In this document: in pieces, positions 1 to 8,002 of the stretch
How positions within the stretch are numbered: the stretch's first letter is position 1
Layout: every line of letters starts with the position of its first letter
Assembly: GCA_023141985.1 (NCBI GenBank)
Contig: JAGLKH010000044.1
Location: 1 to 23,554 of the forward strand
DNA: 23,554 nucleotides
Origin: Flavobacteriaceae bacterium
GTDB lineage: Bacteria > Bacteroidota > Bacteroidia > Flavobacteriales > Flavobacteriaceae
Reading direction: 5' to 3'
Notes under the pieces: generated by a model
Told to the model about the DNA's origin: nothing
Database searches by the model: none
What the model saw: the letters and a program-made list of their open reading frames with translations, nothing else
Position numbers and translations under genes: made by a program

Positions 1-1886
1 TTTGATACCACTTGAGACAATTGTACTCTAAAGATTTTTTCATTCTCTTTTTCAGCACCAAGAATAGATACGTTTTGGTAGAACGAATTAAAGTCTTTTA
101 CCAAATCGTAAGTATAGTTAGCGATTAATGCCGGACTATGATTATGTGCTGCATTTTGAATTACTTCCGGAAATAACTGCAATTGCTTGATGAGCTCTTT
201 TTCCTTTTTATGAAGTGCAATAACTTCAACCTCTATTGCTGTATCAAAATTGGCTTTACGTAATATGGCCTGAATTCTTGCGTAGGTATATTGAATAAAT
301 GGGCCAGTATTGCCGTGAAAATCTACAGATGCTGCAGGGTCGAATAATATGCGTCGCTTAGGATCCACTTTTAAAATAAAATATTTTAAAGCGCCTAAAC
401 CAATAGTATTATAAATGGTTTGCTTTTCAATTTCACCATAATCATCTAATTTTCCAAGCTCTTGTGAAATTTCTTTTGCAGTTGTTGTCATTTCAATAAT
501 TAAATCGTCGGCATCAACCACAGTTCCTTCTCTACTCTTCATTTTACCGCTTGGCAGATCTACCATACCGTAACTTAAATGAAATAAGTTTTTTGCCCAA
601 TCGAAGCCCAATTTTTTAAGTATTAAAAACAAGGCCTTAAAATGATAATCCTGTTCGTTACCAACAGTATATACCATCCCTCCAACATCAGGATAATCCT
701 TAATACGTTGTATGGCTGTGCCTATATCCTGTGTTATGTATACTGCGGTTCCATCAGCGCGTAAAACGATTTTTTCGTCCAGTCCGTCTTTGGTTAAATC
801 GCACCAAACTGATCCATCACCCTTCTTAAAAAAAACACCACTTTTTAAGCCTTGAGTTACAAATTCTTTTCCGAGAAGATATGTATCGCTTTCATAATAA
901 TAGCAATCAAAATCTACTCCTAAATTCTTATAAGTGATATCAAAGCCATCATAAACCCATTGGTTCATTGTTTTCCAAAGAGCCACCACTTCTTTATCTC
1001 CAGCTTCCCATTTAAAGAGCATGTCTTGGGCTTCAGCTAAAAGCTTTGTTTCTTTTTTTAGGATACTAATTATCTCTTTTACTAGCTTTTCAACATCACT
1101 AATCTTAACTAATTCAAATATATTTTTCTTTCCTTTCTCAATAATTCCTTCATACTCATCTGACTTTTCTTTTAGCTCACTAATCTTTTCTCCAATCTTA
1201 TCTTCCAATTGATTATTATCTAAATAATCTCCACTTAACGCTTTTTCAAAAATATTTTTTACTTCTTCATTATTTTCTGATTCAAACTTTACATAGTAAT
1301 TCCCAACTAATTTATCACCTTTCAACCCTGAACTCTCCGGAGTTTCACCATGTCCGAATTTTTTATAAGCCAACATACTTTTACAAATATGAATACCCCT
1401 GTCGTTTATAATTTGTGTTTTATAAACCTTTTTTCCTGATGCTTTTAAAATTTCTGACACACTATAACCTAAAAGGTTGTTTCTTATATGTCCTAAATGT
1501 AATGGTTTATTGGTGTTAGGTGAAGAATACTCTACCATAACTGCCTTTTCGTTTGGTTGTAGCTTTACATAACCGAAGGTTTTTTCATCTTTTATAGTAT
1601 TAAAAAAATTCAAATAAAAGGCATCAGCAATAACTATATTCAAGAATCCTTTAACCACATTAAAGCCTTTAACCTCATCTACATTATCAACTAAATAATT
1701 ACCTAAAGTTTCACCAAGCTGTACAGGATTTGTTTTAACGACTTTAAGCATTGGAAAAGTAACCACAGTAATATCGCCTTCAAAATCTTTACGCGTTGCT
1801 TGAAATTCTACAGTTTCTAACTCCGATTTATAAAAAGATTTTATTGCCTGTTTTATGTGATTTGTTAAGGTCGCTTGAATAGCCAT
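1..1886 (-). CDS. argS: Arginyl-tRNA synthetase, C-terminus beyond left edge
   Basis: Class I aminoacyl-tRNA synthetase charging tRNA-Arg in the cytoplasm. The frame is open from ATG at 1884-1886 to position 1 and gives about 628 residues. The HIGH signature appears as HLGH at residues 130-133 after SSPNTNKP, and the KMSKS-like loop as GKMKSREG near residue 449. The end seen (FRVQLSQVVS) matches the C-terminal tRNA-binding domain shortly before the usual end, so roughly 20 residues are probably missing. Odd: flavobacterial ArgS is normally near 590-600 residues. Here residues 203-283, between NYYVKFE and AEAQDMLFKWEAG, are about 50 longer than usual and are rich in Lys and Glu. No frameshift is needed. 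Transcription starts from a TATCTTTG box just upstream. Identity is certain; the insertion length is judged from memory of the family. Confidence 0.96.
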   Translation of the reverse strand, partial: MAIQATLTNHIKQAIKSFYKSELETVEFQATRKDFEGDITVVTFPMLKVVKTNPVQLGETLGNYLVDNVDEVKGFNVVKGFLNIVIADAFYLNFFNTIKDEKTFGYVKLQPNEKAVMVEYSSPNTNKPLHLGHIRNNLLGYSVSEILKASGKKVYKTQIINDRGIHICKSMLAYKKFGHGETPESSGLKGDKLVGNYYVKFESENNEEVKNIFEKALSGDYLDNNQLEDKIGEKISELKEKSDEYEGIIEKGKKNIFELVKISDVEKLVKEIISILKKETKLLAEAQDMLFKWEAGDKEVVALWKTMNQWVYDGFDITYKNLGVDFDCYYYESDTYLLGKEFVTQGLKSGVFFKKGDGSVWCDLTKDGLDEKIVLRADGTAVYITQDIGTAIQRIKDYPDVGGMVYTVGNEQDYHFKALFLILKKLGFDWAKNLFHLSYGMVDLPSGKMKSREGTVVDADDLIIEMTTTAKEISQELGKLDDYGEIEKQTIYNTIGLGALKYFILKVDPKRRILFDPAASVDFHGNTGPFIQYTYARIQAILRKANFDTAIEVEVIALHKKEKELIKQLQLFPEVIQNAAHNHSPALIANYTYDLVKDFNSFYQNVSILGAEKENEKIFRVQLSQVVS

Positions 1887-1907
1887 TGTTATCTAAAAAT
1901 TAAGATG

Positions 1908-1915
1908 CAAAGATA
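1908..1915 (-). promoter_or_regulatory. argS promoter, -7 box TATCTTTG
   Basis: On the minus strand TATCTTTGCA is a perfect match to the Bacteroidota -7 consensus TAnnTTTG and lies 21 bases before the argS ATG. No clear TTG box stands 17-21 bases upstream, so only the -7 element is supported. Confidence 0.6.
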
Positions 1916-2081
1916 AAACTTTTCTTATAGTATTTAGAGTTGTAGGATTTAGATTTGTTATCAAATATTATTTATAGTTTTAAATATTAAAGAAATACTT
2001 ATAAACAAACTTAAGAATTAGGCCAAAACACCAATAAAACACTTAACATGCTAATTATAAGTATGTTAATAATAATATGCA

Positions 2082-2138
2082 TTTCATCGATAAAAGTACA
2101 GTTTTTCTATTATTTTTACCTTTCATCGATATATGAAA
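2082..2138. repeat. Direct repeat TTTCATCGATA, second copy in a palindrome
   Basis: TTTCATCGATA occurs at 2082-2092 and again at 2121-2131, 39 bases start to start. The second copy begins an inverted repeat, TTTCAT at 2121-2126 and ATGAAA at 2133-2138. A regulator binding site for the kinase gene or its small leader ORF is possible but unproven. Confidence 0.35.
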
Positions 2139-2208
2139 TTTAGTAAATTCCATTCATCTGATTTATTTGCATTAAAACGCTGAAATTATGGATTTAAATC
2201 GTTTTTAA

Positions 2209-2216
2209 TAATTTTG
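2209..2216 (+). promoter_or_regulatory. Candidate -7 box TAATTTTG upstream of kinase unit
   Basis: TAATTTTG matches TAnnTTTG and sits just before the small ORF at 2220. No -33 TTG stands at the usual spacing. If used, the transcript would start at or just after the small ORF's first ATG and give the kinase a leader of roughly 150 bases. Confidence 0.35.
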
Positions 2217-2219
2217 TAA

Positions 2220-2378
2220 ATGAATAAGCTATTAATCAAATCCTCCCATTTGATGACATTTACTTATTGTTATAAAGCAATTTTATTGCTTTATAGTATG
2301 TGCTTAATTTTCCTCTCCCTCAAGGCAAGTTTAGGTAATACTTTTAATGTTGTACCTAAAACCACTTGTAGTTCATGA
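2220..2378 (+). CDS. Possible 52-residue hydrophobic leader ORF
   Basis: A short frame starts at ATG 2220 and ends in TGA at 2376-2378, so its stop overlaps the kinase start as ATGA, the classic coupling arrangement. The peptide begins MNKLLIKSS. It has one hydrophobic stretch (about residues 19-35, KAILLLYSMCLIFLSLK) that could be a signal peptide or single membrane span, and a polar tail ending TTCSS. I recognise no family. A second in-frame ATG at codon 12 could be the real start, since the first lies very close to the -7 box. It may be a genuine small membrane protein, a translational leader for the kinase, or chance. Confidence 0.3.
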   Translation: MNKLLIKSSHLMTFTYCYKAILLLYSMCLIFLSLKASLGNTFNVVPKTTCSS

Positions 2379-4420
2379 AACAGTTAATTACTTTAACTGC
2401 TATTTTATTAACTTTTTTCTCTAGTTTTTCGCAAACTCATGAGCAGGATAGCCTTACCATACAATTAGCTTATCAAAAACAAGATTCTGCGAAGGTTGAC
2501 ACCTCAATACACCTCATTAAATCCCTTTATACAACAAACGATTTTAAGACGGCGCTCTTGCATATTGATCAAAGCGAAAAATTAGCTGCCACACTTCAAT
2601 ACCATAAAGGAACAGCAGAAATAAAATATTATAAAGCACTTATTTACACGCAAAAGGATGATTACTATAATGCTTTAGATAATTATAACAAATCGTATAA
2701 CCTATTTGTACAATTAAATGATTCTTTAGGAATAGCTAAGGTTAATAACAGTATAGGGCTTATTGAAATAAAACGTGGTAACTACAGAAAAGGGCTTAGA
2801 TATTCTTTATCTGCAATAGATATTTTTGAACGAAAAAACTTAAAGAGCGAATTAAGTATTGCATTTAATAATTTATCTGAAGCTTACTATAACACCAACC
2901 AATTTGATAAAGCATTAGAATATAATAACAAAGCTTTAACAGTAAGAGAACAAATTAAAGATACTTCCGGAATTATTATTTCTACAAGAAATATTGCGCA
3001 ACTGTATTCTATACGTAAAGAATATAGAAAAGCTATCGAGTATTACGAAAAAACACTAAACTATCTTGATCCCAAAAAAGACAGGGAGATTAGAGGCGAA
3101 ATTTTACCAATAATTGGTGAGGAATATTTGCAGTTTAACGATTATAAAAAAGCGACAACATATTTGTTACAAGCATTAAGACTAAACAAAAATTTAAAAA
3201 ACAAAAATGGAATCTTAAAAACTTATAATGGTTTGGCTAATCTTAACTTGAAACTTAAAAAAATCAGACTTGCAGAAAATCAATTAGATGAAGCCTATGC
3301 ACTAACGAAACAAGTAGATAATGATGTTGAATTGTTAGAAAATTATAGATTAAGAATAGAATTAAACACCCTAAAAAGAAATTATAAGAATGCGTTTTAT
3401 TGGCAAGAAAAATATCATGAATTAAAAGATAAAATTGAAAAATCTAAAGTTGTTCCTATTATTTTTGAAGAGCCTTCAGAGGTTATTGATTCTATAATCG
3501 ATAATGAATTAACAAAACAAAATGTTGATGTTAACGGTAGAGCAGAAACAAAAACATTAAAACTTTATATATACATCCTTATTATTCTCTTAATTATTTT
3601 AAGTATTGTATTAATCAGTTTTCTGTTTCTTAAAAAAGGGAGAAACACATCTGCATCTGTACTCGAAGAAAAAAGTAAAACCCTTTACATTGAAAATAAA
3701 TCTCTTTTAGAGAAAAATAAAGAATTAGAAGAAAGCAATCAAGTTAAGGATAGGTTGTTTTCAATTGTTTCTCACGATCTAAAAGATTCTATTACCTCGG
3801 TAAAAGCATTTTTAGATTTATTAAAAGAAGGCAGTATATCCAAAGAAGAGTTTGACAATTTAATTCCGGAATTAAGTGAAAATGCTAATAATGCAGCAGC
3901 ATTATTGATAAACCTACTCAATTGGTCTAAGTCTCAAATGCAAAATTTAAAACCGAAACCAGAACAATTTAATATTCAAGAGGTCTTCAAAGAAAAAATG
4001 AGTCTCATTGAGAAAAAAGTAAATGAAAAACGAATTGTTCTTTTAGACGAATCTACCAGGGATTTTGTATATGCAGATAGAAGTATGATAGAAATTGTTA
4101 TTCAAAACTTGCTTGCTAATGCTGTTAAATTCTCCAAAATAGGTGATGTTATTACTGTTTCTAACAGAGAACGTAATAATAAAATACTAATTTGTATTGA
4201 AGATACCGGGGTTGGTATTTCTGAAGAAAATCAGAAAAAATTGTTTAAAAGCATTGGCTTAACAACCAGGGGCACAAACGAAGAAAAAGGTACAGGTTTG
4301 GGGCTTTCTATTTGCAAGGAACTTGTAGAACTTAATCATGGACGTATTTGGGTAGAAAGCGAACCTAATTTAGGAAGCAAATTTTTTGTTGAATTGCCAA
4401 AAGTAAAACCAGTGTCGTAA
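2375..4420 (+). CDS. TPR-containing membrane sensor histidine kinase
   Basis: A 681-residue kinase built as a signal peptide (about 1-20, ending FSSFSQ), an extracytoplasmic TPR array (about 35-350, with repeated Y..AL.Y..KAL patterns), one membrane helix (about 397-419, flanked by KKG), a charged coiled linker (about 430-460), a HisKA domain and a HATPase domain. The H-box is SHDLKDS with phospho-acceptor His467. The N-box is NLLANAVKF, G1 is EDTGVGIS from residue 609 and G2 is GTGLGLSI from about 639, so the ATP site looks intact. The layout is typical of Bacteroidota kinases that sense through periplasmic TPRs. No response regulator is adjacent, so its partner is elsewhere and its signal unknown. 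The start overlaps the small ORF at 2220 by ATGA. Confidence 0.93.
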   Translation: MKQLITLTAILLTFFSSFSQTHEQDSLTIQLAYQKQDSAKVDTSIHLIKSLYTTNDFKTALLHIDQSEKLAATLQYHKGTAEIKYYKALIYTQKDDYYNALDNYNKSYNLFVQLNDSLGIAKVNNSIGLIEIKRGNYRKGLRYSLSAIDIFERKNLKSELSIAFNNLSEAYYNTNQFDKALEYNNKALTVREQIKDTSGIIISTRNIAQLYSIRKEYRKAIEYYEKTLNYLDPKKDREIRGEILPIIGEEYLQFNDYKKATTYLLQALRLNKNLKNKNGILKTYNGLANLNLKLKKIRLAENQLDEAYALTKQVDNDVELLENYRLRIELNTLKRNYKNAFYWQEKYHELKDKIEKSKVVPIIFEEPSEVIDSIIDNELTKQNVDVNGRAETKTLKLYIYILIILLIILSIVLISFLFLKKGRNTSASVLEEKSKTLYIENKSLLEKNKELEESNQVKDRLFSIVSHDLKDSITSVKAFLDLLKEGSISKEEFDNLIPELSENANNAAALLINLLNWSKSQMQNLKPKPEQFNIQEVFKEKMSLIEKKVNEKRIVLLDESTRDFVYADRSMIEIVIQNLLANAVKFSKIGDVITVSNRERNNKILICIEDTGVGISEENQKKLFKSIGLTTRGTNEEKGTGLGLSICKELVELNHGRIWVESEPNLGSKFFVELPKVKPVS

Positions 4421-4589
4421 TAGTTATTTTGTTTACTTAGCTCTACAATTTCAATCTCATTTTTTTTTGAATTTCATGTGTCTGAAATATTTATTAAATC
4501 TGTCACATAGAACTCGCCATTAATTATTCCATTAGATGAGAGCCTTTTATTATGCTCGTTTTATAAAAAATTAAAAAAATGAATAAAGA

Positions 4590-5528
4590 TCAATTCGCTT
4601 TAGGTAAAAACACTTCTGCCATCATGCAACGAGCACTTCCGCCTCCACAAGCTTCAATAGTATCTAAGGAACTATACAAGATAACTCCATGTCGCTCTAA
4701 AATAGTTATTTGAGCTTTGTTTAAAGAATTGTAAGCGACTTGGCTCATTACAATATAAGATATATTGTCTTTACCTTTAACTTGTAACATATTACCTGCA
4801 AAGGTATTTACCTGGCTTTGTGTAATATCGATAATTTCTTTACCATCTTCTTTTAAATGTTTTATAACATTTTTGCGTTCTTTTTTATTGTCAATGCAAG
4901 CTAAACATATAACAGCAAAATTTTCTCCCAAACACATCATTACATTGGTATGATAAATAGCTTTACGCTTAGCATTTACAGTTTGATTAGCTAAAAAAAC
5001 TATTGGAGTATATTCAAAATCTTCACAAAATTCTATAAACAAACCCTCATCTGAACGAGGAGATAAAGCACAATACGCTTTACGATTTGCACGATCTAAT
5101 AATACGCTTCCTGTACCTTCAAGAAAAATATTTTCTACTTCGGCACTCGTGTAATCTACAATGTTTTTAATTTGAAAGCCTTTTTTTTCTAATCCCAAAA
5201 GAACTATTTCCCGTCGTTCTAATCGTCTATTTTCAGCAAACATTGGATACAATCCAACTGTTCCATTTTCATGAAATGAAATCCAATTATTTGGAAAATG
5301 TGAATCTGGTGTATCCAAGTCATCGTTACCTATATGTACAATAACATTTATTCCAACACCTCTTAACTTTTCAACAAATGCATCAAACTCATGCTGTGCT
5401 TTTAACTGTAATTCCTCTTGTGAAATATTTAATATTTCCTTTTGATAGTAATTATTTGCAACAGTTTGTTCATTCATCCTAAAATTTATAGGACGAATCA
5501 TCAAAATAGTATTAGTTGTTTGCTGCAT
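4590..5528 (-). CDS. ctlX: CtlX-like citrulline/arginine-deiminase-family hydrolase
   Basis: 312 residues of the amidinotransferase/arginine deiminase fold, closest in my recognition to CtlX, the citrulline utilisation hydrolase reported to release ornithine from citrulline. Visible motifs fit the fold's Cys-His-acid chemistry: D75 and FPNNW (79-82), E137 in IFLEGTGS, H193 in YHTNVMM, and nucleophile Cys301 in GGGSARCM near the C-terminus. There is no signal peptide, so it should be cytoplasmic. Family assignment is strong. The exact substrate (citrulline, arginine or a methylated or peptidyl form) cannot be settled from motifs, and no other arginine-pathway gene is adjacent. It converges on the kinase across about 170 AT-rich bases with no convincing terminator. 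ATG at 5526-5528 is the natural start. Confidence 0.85.
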   Translation of the reverse strand: MQQTTNTILMIRPINFRMNEQTVANNYYQKEILNISQEELQLKAQHEFDAFVEKLRGVGINVIVHIGNDDLDTPDSHFPNNWISFHENGTVGLYPMFAENRRLERREIVLLGLEKKGFQIKNIVDYTSAEVENIFLEGTGSVLLDRANRKAYCALSPRSDEGLFIEFCEDFEYTPIVFLANQTVNAKRKAIYHTNVMMCLGENFAVICLACIDNKKERKNVIKHLKEDGKEIIDITQSQVNTFAGNMLQVKGKDNISYIVMSQVAYNSLNKAQITILERHGVILYSSLDTIEACGGGSARCMMAEVFLPKAN

Positions 5529-5687
5529 TCAAAAGCAATATAATAAATAAAATTAGAATATTTAAAGCTAAAAACGAATTGAATTTGTAAGTTAAAACCT
5601 TTAACTTAGCTAAATTACTATGACTTTGAGATTTATAAGGTTATAACTATTTCCTTAAAACAAAGTTTCTTTACCTTTTTATTCATT

Positions 5688-7481
5688 ATGAAAATGAATC
5701 TAAAAACAATTATAGCTGAACTTAATAGGCGTAATGTCTTTAAAGCTGGTTTGGCTTATTTGGTTATTGCTTGGATGATAATTCAGGTTGCTGCAATCAT
5801 ACTTCCTTCTTTTAACGCTCCAGTATATTTTATGAAATCACTTATAGTTGTTTTACTAATTGGTTTCCCAATATGGATTGCTTTCTCTTGGATTTATGAT
5901 ATTACATCTGAAGGGATAAAACGAACATCTCATACTGACAAGTTAATTCAAACTGAAGATAATATTGAAATAAGTCAGCGACTCAATAAAGTAATTATAG
6001 TTGCATTATCTATTGCTGTAATTCTTCTTTTGTTCAATCAGTTTGGAAACCAACCATTAATTGAAAAGGGGAAATTACTGGTTAATAATAGTATTCCAAA
6101 TGTTATTGCTGTACTCCCATTTTTAAATAACAAACCAGATCCTGAAAATGATTACTTTGGTTTTGCAATTGCAGATCAAATTATTGGAGAATTGAGCTAT
6201 CTTAATAATATTACGGTTCGTCCTTCTAGTTCAATTCGTAAATATGATAATAAAGTAATTGATCCAATGGCAGTAAAGAGTGATCTCAATGTTGATTATA
6301 TATTAACCGGCAGCTATCTAAAAGAATCGAATAAGGTTAGACTTAATGTTGAGCTGGTTGAATTAGAAACAGACTCAATGATTTGGCGTAGTAATCTAAT
6401 TGAAGTTGATTTTAATAATACTTTTGAACTTCAGGATATCGTAGCCGAAAAGGTTGTATATGGGATGAATATCCAGTTTTCAGAAAAAGAGATAAAGCGA
6501 ATAGGAAAAGACATTCCCCAAGATCCACTTGCATACGAGTACTATCTACGAAGCATATCATATCCATTGACTATCGAAGGTGATAAATTATCCATCGCAA
6601 TGCTAAACAAAGCAATAGTATTAGACTCCGTTTATGCTCCTGCTTACGGCGAACTTGGATTTCGAACCCAACATATTACCCAATTTGATATGCGAGATTC
6701 AGAAGACTTAAAAAATGCAGAAAAATATTATCTAAAAGCACTATCATTAAATCCTGAATTACTTAATACCTTAAATTATTTGTCAATGTTCTATACAGAA
6801 ACATCTAGAACTGAAGAGGCTTTTAAATTAACAAAAAAGATGATAGAAATAAATCCTAATAATGCCTCAGCTCATTTTGCTCTTGGATATATTTATCGCT
6901 ATACTGGCATTTTGGATAAATCTATTGAAGAAATGCTAAGTGCTATTGCCATTGACCCTAAGAATTCAAAATTTTGTCGCTTGGGAATAACGTACATAAA
7001 TGTTTACGAATATGACAAGGCATTTGATGCTTTTAGCCTTTGTAAAGAAAATGGGTATACGATTATTTGGCAAGGCATAACATTATGGCGACAAGGTAAA
7101 TTAAAGCAAGCTATGGACTATTTTGAACGCGTTATTGAAATGGACACAGCACCTTATTTAAAATCTTATGCTATTGCCGCTAGAGCAGCCTTACAAGGCA
7201 ATATTGAAGATGGATTAATTGCATGTAAAACCTTAGAAGATGCCAATACAGCTGATGGTGAAGCTTGGTACTATTTGGCAACTACTTATGCCAAACTTGA
7301 AGATAGTGAAAGTTGTATTAGATGCATAGGGATTGCTGTTGATAACGGTTATTATAATTACCCTTTTATGATTACTGATCCTTTTTTGGATTTGGTTAGA
7401 GATGATCCAAGATTAAATCAAATTCTAGAACAAGCCAAGCAACGTCATATATATTTTAAAACACATTTTTTTAGTAATTAA
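5688..7481 (+). CDS. Membrane TolB/FlgO-like domain protein with TPR repeats
   Basis: 597 residues. The N-terminus ELNRRNVFKAGLAYLVIAW belongs to a conserved leader seen on many adenylate-cyclase-associated and CadC-like TPR proteins. Three hydrophobic segments follow (about 18-38, 49-70 and 101-117). A TolB-N/FlgO-like domain (about 137-265, beginning NVIAVLPF and including DYILTGSYL) comes next, then a long C-terminal TPR region (about 300-580). In related proteins a cyclase or DNA-binding effector is often fused; none is present here, so it looks like a stand-alone signalling or scaffolding protein whose TPRs bind partners. Function is otherwise unknown. ATG 5688 is followed by another ATG two codons on (5694), which is equally possible. 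A small membrane protein follows after 51 bases. Confidence 0.75.
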   Translation: MKMNLKTIIAELNRRNVFKAGLAYLVIAWMIIQVAAIILPSFNAPVYFMKSLIVVLLIGFPIWIAFSWIYDITSEGIKRTSHTDKLIQTEDNIEISQRLNKVIIVALSIAVILLLFNQFGNQPLIEKGKLLVNNSIPNVIAVLPFLNNKPDPENDYFGFAIADQIIGELSYLNNITVRPSSSIRKYDNKVIDPMAVKSDLNVDYILTGSYLKESNKVRLNVELVELETDSMIWRSNLIEVDFNNTFELQDIVAEKVVYGMNIQFSEKEIKRIGKDIPQDPLAYEYYLRSISYPLTIEGDKLSIAMLNKAIVLDSVYAPAYGELGFRTQHITQFDMRDSEDLKNAEKYYLKALSLNPELLNTLNYLSMFYTETSRTEEAFKLTKKMIEINPNNASAHFALGYIYRYTGILDKSIEEMLSAIAIDPKNSKFCRLGITYINVYEYDKAFDAFSLCKENGYTIIWQGITLWRQGKLKQAMDYFERVIEMDTAPYLKSYAIAARAALQGNIEDGLIACKTLEDANTADGEAWYYLATTYAKLEDSESCIRCIGIAVDNGYYNYPFMITDPFLDLVRDDPRLNQILEQAKQRHIYFKTHFFSN

Positions 7482-7497
7482 TCTACCTAAATATGAA

Positions 7498-7505
7498 TAA
7501 TTTTG
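7498..7505 (+). promoter_or_regulatory. Candidate -7 box TAATTTTG before 7533
   Basis: TAATTTTG matches TAnnTTTG and ends 27 bases before the ATG of the small membrane protein, a normal leader length. The -33 region lacks TTG, so the promoter is only suggestive. If real, the small gene need not depend on read-through from the TPR protein gene. Confidence 0.35.
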
Positions 7506-7532
7506 TAATCATTCTAAATAAGATTAAAGATT

Positions 7533-7904
7533 ATGAAATACTATAAACAACCTAAAGTGGCTAAAATTTTAAGAAACATTGCAAGATATACTCTCCTTTT
7601 CTTGATAAGTATTACATTCATTTTTGCTTTACTATCCGGCTCAAAAGATTATGGAGAAGGCTTTACCGGTATTTTAAAAAACAGACCTAATACTTTACCA
7701 TGGTTATTGCTTTTTTTATTACTATTTATTGCCTGGAAACGTAAATTGTTAGGCGGGATTATTGTTACATTATTTGGACTATACTTAATGTATTTCTTTT
7801 ATTCTCCTCAACATTTCTATTTGAGTTCTTTTATTTTAACATTGATAATTACATTGTTAGGATTCTTCTTTATTTTAAGTTGGTATTTAAGGAAAAATAA
7901 ATAA
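7533..7904 (+). CDS. Small integral membrane protein, unknown function
   Basis: 123 residues with a basic N-terminus (MKYYKQPKVAKILRNIARY) and about four membrane-spanning stretches (roughly 18-37, 53-68, 71-89 and 96-117), ending in RKNK. Positive charges at both ends and in WKRK (about 68-71) would place these on the cytoplasmic side. I do not recognise a characterised family. It lies 51 bases after the TolB/FlgO-like TPR gene on the same strand, so the two could be co-transcribed, although a possible promoter sits between them. Codon and base composition match its neighbours. Confidence 0.7.
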   Translation: MKYYKQPKVAKILRNIARYTLLFLISITFIFALLSGSKDYGEGFTGILKNRPNTLPWLLLFLLLFIAWKRKLLGGIIVTLFGLYLMYFFYSPQHFYLSSFILTLIITLLGFFFILSWYLRKNK

Positions 7905-7921
7905 CTTAAATTGTGAGTGGG

Positions 7922-7948
7922 TTGAAAGATAATTGATATATATATTTG
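7922..7948 (+). promoter_or_regulatory. Candidate promoter of the MFS/PLP-enzyme operon
   Basis: TTG at 7922-7924 and TATATTTG at 7941-7948 match the Bacteroidota -33 and -7 elements with a 16-base gap, slightly short of the usual 18-20. The -7 box ends 54 bases before the transporter ATG. Confidence 0.4.
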
Positions 7949-8002
7949 AATAAATTAATTAGTTTTAATTTCAAGTTAAATTGAATTGATAACAGTATAG
8001 TT

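Larger units (their letters stand above)
1916..2219. other. AT-rich intergenic region, no gene seen
   Basis: This gap lies between the divergent argS and kinase genes and has no convincing coding sequence or RNA gene. It contains an 11-bp direct repeat (2082 and 2121) and an AACAT/ATGTT inverted pair near 2045-2067. The rest is very AT-rich. Confidence 0.5.

Noticed and set aside
1021..1212. Open frame on the plus strand inside argS
   Set aside because: It is antisense to the Lys/Glu-rich ArgS insertion, and its Ser/Phe/Ile-rich translation is what such sequence gives on the other strand.
4421..4589. Possible terminator between the kinase and ctlX-like genes
   Set aside because: Only a weak 6-bp ATTTCA/TGAAAT pairing is present and the T-run lies on the wrong side of it.
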